Assembly (NCBI GenBank): GCA_000151295.1
Contig: GG745334.1
Span: 94,799-105,239 of the forward strand
Length of the DNA stretch: 10,441 nucleotides
DNA from: Allomyces macrogynus ATCC 38327
Taxonomy: Eukaryota; Blastocladiomycota; Blastocladiomycetes; Blastocladiales; Blastocladiaceae
Reading direction: 5' to 3'
Shown in pieces: positions 7,172 to 10,441 of the stretch; position 1 is the first letter of the stretch, and every line of letters starts with the position of its first letter. A program made the position numbers and the translations under genes. The notes under the pieces were generated by a model. That model saw only the letters and a program-made list of their open reading frames with translations, ran no database searches and was not told the DNA's origin.

Positions 7172-10100
7172 TCACGCCCGAGACCCCGTCGTCCCAGGTG
7201 GGTAGTACTGGTTCGAGCCCGCAGACGGCTTGCGCGTCCGGTTCGGGTTCACAAACTGCGAACGCGGCACGTACGCGCGCTGCACGGGCGCGGGCTCGGC
7301 AGCCGGTGGTGTCGCCTGCGACGCCGCGACGCGCTCGGCAATGTTGGGTAAACTGCGGCGCGGACGGGGCGAGACGATCGCGGGCGCCGACACGCTCGTT
7401 ACGTACGGCGCGGGCGTGTGCGCCGCGGCAGCGACCACGGCCGAGGTAGGTGCCGACTGCGGTGGGGCGGGCGGGAGCGGCTGCTGCGCGGGCGAGACGT
7501 ACGTGAACACGTTCGGGTCCGAGGAAAACGTCGGGTCCGGCTGCTGCCAGTCGAGCTGCGCCTGCAGTTCCTCGAGCTGCTGCAAGAGCTCGGCCTCGGC
7601 GCGTCGCTGCTCTTCTTGCTCGCGCATCTGCAAGTCCTCGAGTCGTCGCACGCGCTCGGCCTCGGCTTCGGCAGCGCGTCGTTGTCGCTCAGCTTCGGCC
7701 TCAGCTTCTTGACGGCGACGGTCGGCGGCCTGCTGCCGGCGGCGCGCCTCTTGCAGCATCTGCTGCCGCCGCATCTCCTCTTGCAACCGCTGCTTGCGCT
7801 CCTCTTCCAACAGCAGCCGCTGCTGCTCTTCGCGCCGTCGCCGCTCGTCCGACTCGCGGCGGCGCTGCTCGGCGATCTTCTGCTGCTCGAGCAACCGGCG
7901 CTGCTCCTCGAGCCGCTGCTGCTCAAGCAACCGCTGCTGCTCCTCGATCCGGCACTGCTCCTCCAACCGCCGCTGCACTTCCAAGCACCGTTCCTCTTCC
8001 TCCTTTTCCTTGCGCCTCCGCTCCTCCTCCTCGACCCTTCGCCGCTCGGCCTCCTCGCGCCTCAACTGCTCCTGGCGCAACCGCTCGCGCTCGGCCTCCT
8101 GCGCGCGCTGCCGTTGCTGCTCCTCGAGCAACCTCCGCGCGTCCTCTTCCGCGCGCCGCACCAGCTCGGCATGGATCCGCCGCTGCTCCTCTTCCGCGGC
8201 CTGCCGGCGCCGTGCTTCCTCCTCGAGTCGCTGTCGCTCCTCCTCTTCGGCCCATACGGCGCTCCTCCTCCTCTTCCTCCTCTTCGGCAAGTCGGCGCTG
8301 CTCCTCCTCGATCCGCGCGCGCTCCTGCTCGACGCGCCGCCGCTCCGCCGCCTGCCGCTGCAACTGCGCAAACAGTTGCGCGCGCGACTCGTGCGGCTGC
8401 GGTGGCTGCGCCGGCGCAGTGGCGGTCGACACACTCGCTCCACGGCGCGGCGGCGCACCCGCATTCCGCTGCGAAATCGCCGCGGCGGCCACCGCTCCAG
8501 GAAACTGCCGTGGCGGCGCCTGTGGCTGTTGCGGCGGCGGCGTCGTCATGTGCAGAACAAAGCTCGACGACGTATCCGAATCGACCATCGACGCGGGCGT
8601 GTCGAACCGCAGGATCGGCGGCGGGATCGGGGCCACGGGCAGTGGCGCGGCGACGGCAGTATGGTGCAGGGTGCGGTCGGTCGACGCGGAGGTCGACGGA
8701 GTGAACGTGCTGGATGCGGCGGGGAGGCTCGTGGGTGCGGGCACCGGGACGGGCGCAGTGGTGGATGGTGGGGGTGGCTGGAATAGTCGCCGCAGGCGTT
8801 CCTGGTATGCGTAGTACTCGGCGTTCGAGACGGTGCTGGCAGCGGCGGGGGTGCGGGGTTCGTGGTCGGGCTCGGTCGCGGCCTCGTCCGACTCAGTCGC
8901 CGTGTCGGCGTCGTCGTTCGGCGTCAATGGCGCAGCGCGGCGGGTGCCGGTGGCCGCCGCCGGGTACGGGCGTGCGCGCGACCGTGGGGGCTGTGCGGTT
9001 TCTGGGGCCTTGGGCGGGAGCGGAACGGCGGGCACGGCCGAGGGTACGCCCCGCGGCAGCCGCTGCCGCGAGGTGCGAAAACGGTCCTGGCGAGTCGTTA
9101 TCGGTGGACGGGTCCGAGTCCATAAACTCCGGCATCGGCGCCGCAGCCGTATTGTGCCGCGTCGCGCCTGCAGTTGGCTGGAACGCGTCGGCGTCGTGGT
9201 CGGCCTGAAACTGGCGCCGGCGGTCCCGGTGCTCGGGCGACGGCGGTTTCTGAATTGCGTATCCCGCAGCCGCCATGTCGTGCGGCTCGCCCGTGTACGG
9301 GTCGATGCTCGGGTCATAATTGAAGAACTCGTCGTCGTCGTCCTCGTCGTCATCGTAGCCGTCGTCGTACCCGCCGGTCCCGATGCGCGGCTCCATATCG
9401 TGCAGCCGGCTGTCCTCGGACATGCGCTCGACCTCCTCGTCGTCGTCGTGGTACGGCGGGTAGTCGACCGACGGCGTCGACGTGGACGGCGGAATCACGT
9501 AGATTGACGGGATATTGAGCTGCAGCGTTGTGGGCCGTGGCGGCGGGTGCTGGAAGAACCGGTTGACCGCGGGTGATGCAGGTGCCGAGATGTTGGGCAC
9601 GGGGCCGTCGAGCGGTGGTGGTGGGATGACGTGCGAGCCGGAATTGCGTGGGAAGGACCGGTGCGTAGGTGACCATGGCGGGACGGACACGACCGACTGC
9701 CGCGGGCTGTAGATGAGCTTGGGCGTCGGCGGAGGGCGCATCGACGACGCGTCCACGTCGTGCTCCGAGCCGTCGCTTGAGCGCGTCGGCAAACTCGACC
9801 CAGGGCCGTCATGGAGTACAGCAGGTGCGGCGACGGAGGGCACTTGCTCGGGCGTGCTGGCCGTGCCAGCCGAAGACCCGCTTCCTCGTCCAACCAGTTG
9901 CGCCGGAACTGGTGCGGCAACAGGAGCGGCAGGTGGCAAGGCCGCATCGACGAGAGCTGGTGCCGCAACAGCTGGTACCGAAACGGGTATCGCAGCAGCA
10001 GGGACCACGGCGGCTGTCGCAAGAACCGGTGCTGCCATGCCTGCTGGTGTTGCCGGCCCCGCACCACCCGATGCACCCGACGGCCTCCGCGGCGCCGTCT

Positions 10101-10441
10101 TCCCATCCCTTGACGCACTCCTTCCGCGGCGGCGGTCCCGGCGCCGTCTTCTCATCCTTCGATGCGCCGCGTCGCGGCGGCGGCCCTGTAGCCATCTTCT
10201 CGTCCCTCGACGCGCCGCGCGGTGGCGGCGGCGCGGCGTTCCCCGTCCCCACGACCGCGACCCCCGTCGCCATCGAATCCGCGTGCGGCGCCGGCTCCAC
10301 CGGCTCGTCCTGTCGGCGCCGCCGCTGGTCCTCGTGCTCCTGCAGCAACATGGTCAACTTCTCAAACAAATCCGGCTCGACGTCGTCGGTCGCGAGCGGC
10401 GTTGACGGATCACTCCCCGTGTCCATCCGCGAACTCGGCGG
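7172..10441 (-). CDS. Large repeat/acidic/coiled-coil protein, 5' end open, three frame breaks
   Basis: One protein of at least 1,083 residues, numbered from the first in-frame ATG in the window (10426). The frame is open to the edge and that ATG lacks a purine at -3, so the true start may lie upstream. Order: a short helix (DLFEKLTMLLQEHEDQRRR, 19-37); three 16-residue repeats (65-112); Ala/Pro/Val-rich disorder (about 115-200); Pro/Ser-rich sequence; an Asp/Glu-rich stretch (327-366); more Ala/Pro; a continuous Glu/Gln/Arg coiled coil (about 677-958) with units like EEQRRLLEQQ; then a Pro/Ala/Ser tail ending at TGA (7172-7174). The frame changes by one extra base at 10122-10123, 9049-9052 and 8251-8253; each correction restores uninterrupted text. 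The build suggests a structural, scaffold or cytoskeleton-associated protein, but coiled coils and disorder carry little family signal and I do not recognise it. No membrane segment seen. Confidence 0.82.
10090..10234 (-). repeat. Three tandem 48-bp units encoding a 16-residue repeat
   Basis: Units at 10187-10234, 10139-10186 and 10090-10138, in coding order. The encoded consensus is GPPPRRGASKDEKTAP with small variations (APPPPRGASRDEKMAT; GPPPRRSASRDGKTAP after correction). The last unit is 49 bp rather than 48. Its extra base is the first frame break of the gene, so the repeat itself locates the error. Basic RGAS(K/R)D patches between Pro runs look like disordered, possibly phosphorylated segments. 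Confidence 0.85.

Noticed and set aside
7205..7225. tRNA T-arm-like sequence (ggttcgagccc)
   Set aside because: The flanking stem bases do not pair, no acceptor or anticodon arms are present, and it lies inside the large minus-strand coding region.
7418..8786. Long plus-strand ORFs rich in Leu or in Ser/Arg opposite the coiled-coil region
   Set aside because: They are the antisense of Glu/Gln/Arg codon runs. The minus frame has the coherent heptad-like pattern and continuous text.
1..10441. CRISPR arrays, rRNA, phage or operon-like defence systems
   Set aside because: No regularly spaced repeats, no ribosomal RNA sequence, and the gene structure is eukaryotic.

Overview
The window looks like nuclear DNA from a GC-rich eukaryote with compact genes. 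The signs are a TATA box with an upstream CCAAT box, purine at -3 of two of the proposed starts, an LIV-1-type ZIP transporter, a Glu/Arg/Gln coiled-coil protein, and one short gene interrupted by a 72-nt GT-AG intron. A fungus-like organism, perhaps a GC-rich zoosporic fungus of the Allomyces kind, is my best guess. It is inference only; no taxon-specific marker is visible.

Layout. Positions 1-1800 are mostly non-coding: one possible first exon at 63-191, a (GC)12 run, and a diverged direct repeat. Positions 1813-2158 are the promoter and 5' leader of a plus-strand ZIP-family metal transporter (2159-3759). That gene reads as one 532-residue protein once two single-base insertions are allowed for. 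After a T-rich 3' region and weakly supported ORFs (about 3960-4520), a broken plus-strand gene of unknown family spans 5015 to about 6217. It carries a frameshift, an in-frame stop, a 188-bp insert flanked by an 8-bp duplication, and further frame changes.

Convergent to it on the minus strand is a two-exon gene (6573 to 6226) for a 91-residue protein resembling the DAP (death-associated protein 1) family. Its TATA box is at 6617-6624, and three TGAGTCA (AP-1/Gcn4-type) sites lie just upstream. Neither exon is an obvious long ORF. Positions 6750-7171 hold nothing I can name. From 7172 to the right edge, a minus-strand gene encodes a protein of at least 1,083 residues: 16-residue tandem repeats, an Ala/Pro-rich region, an Asp-rich stretch, then about 280 residues of charged coiled coil. 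It needs three single-base corrections.

All six clear single-base frame breaks are extra bases, mostly in short runs of one base. This points to sequencing or assembly error as the common cause. The broken gene at 5015 has additional lesions and may be a true pseudogene. I see no operon-like or defence-type system and no functional link between the genes.
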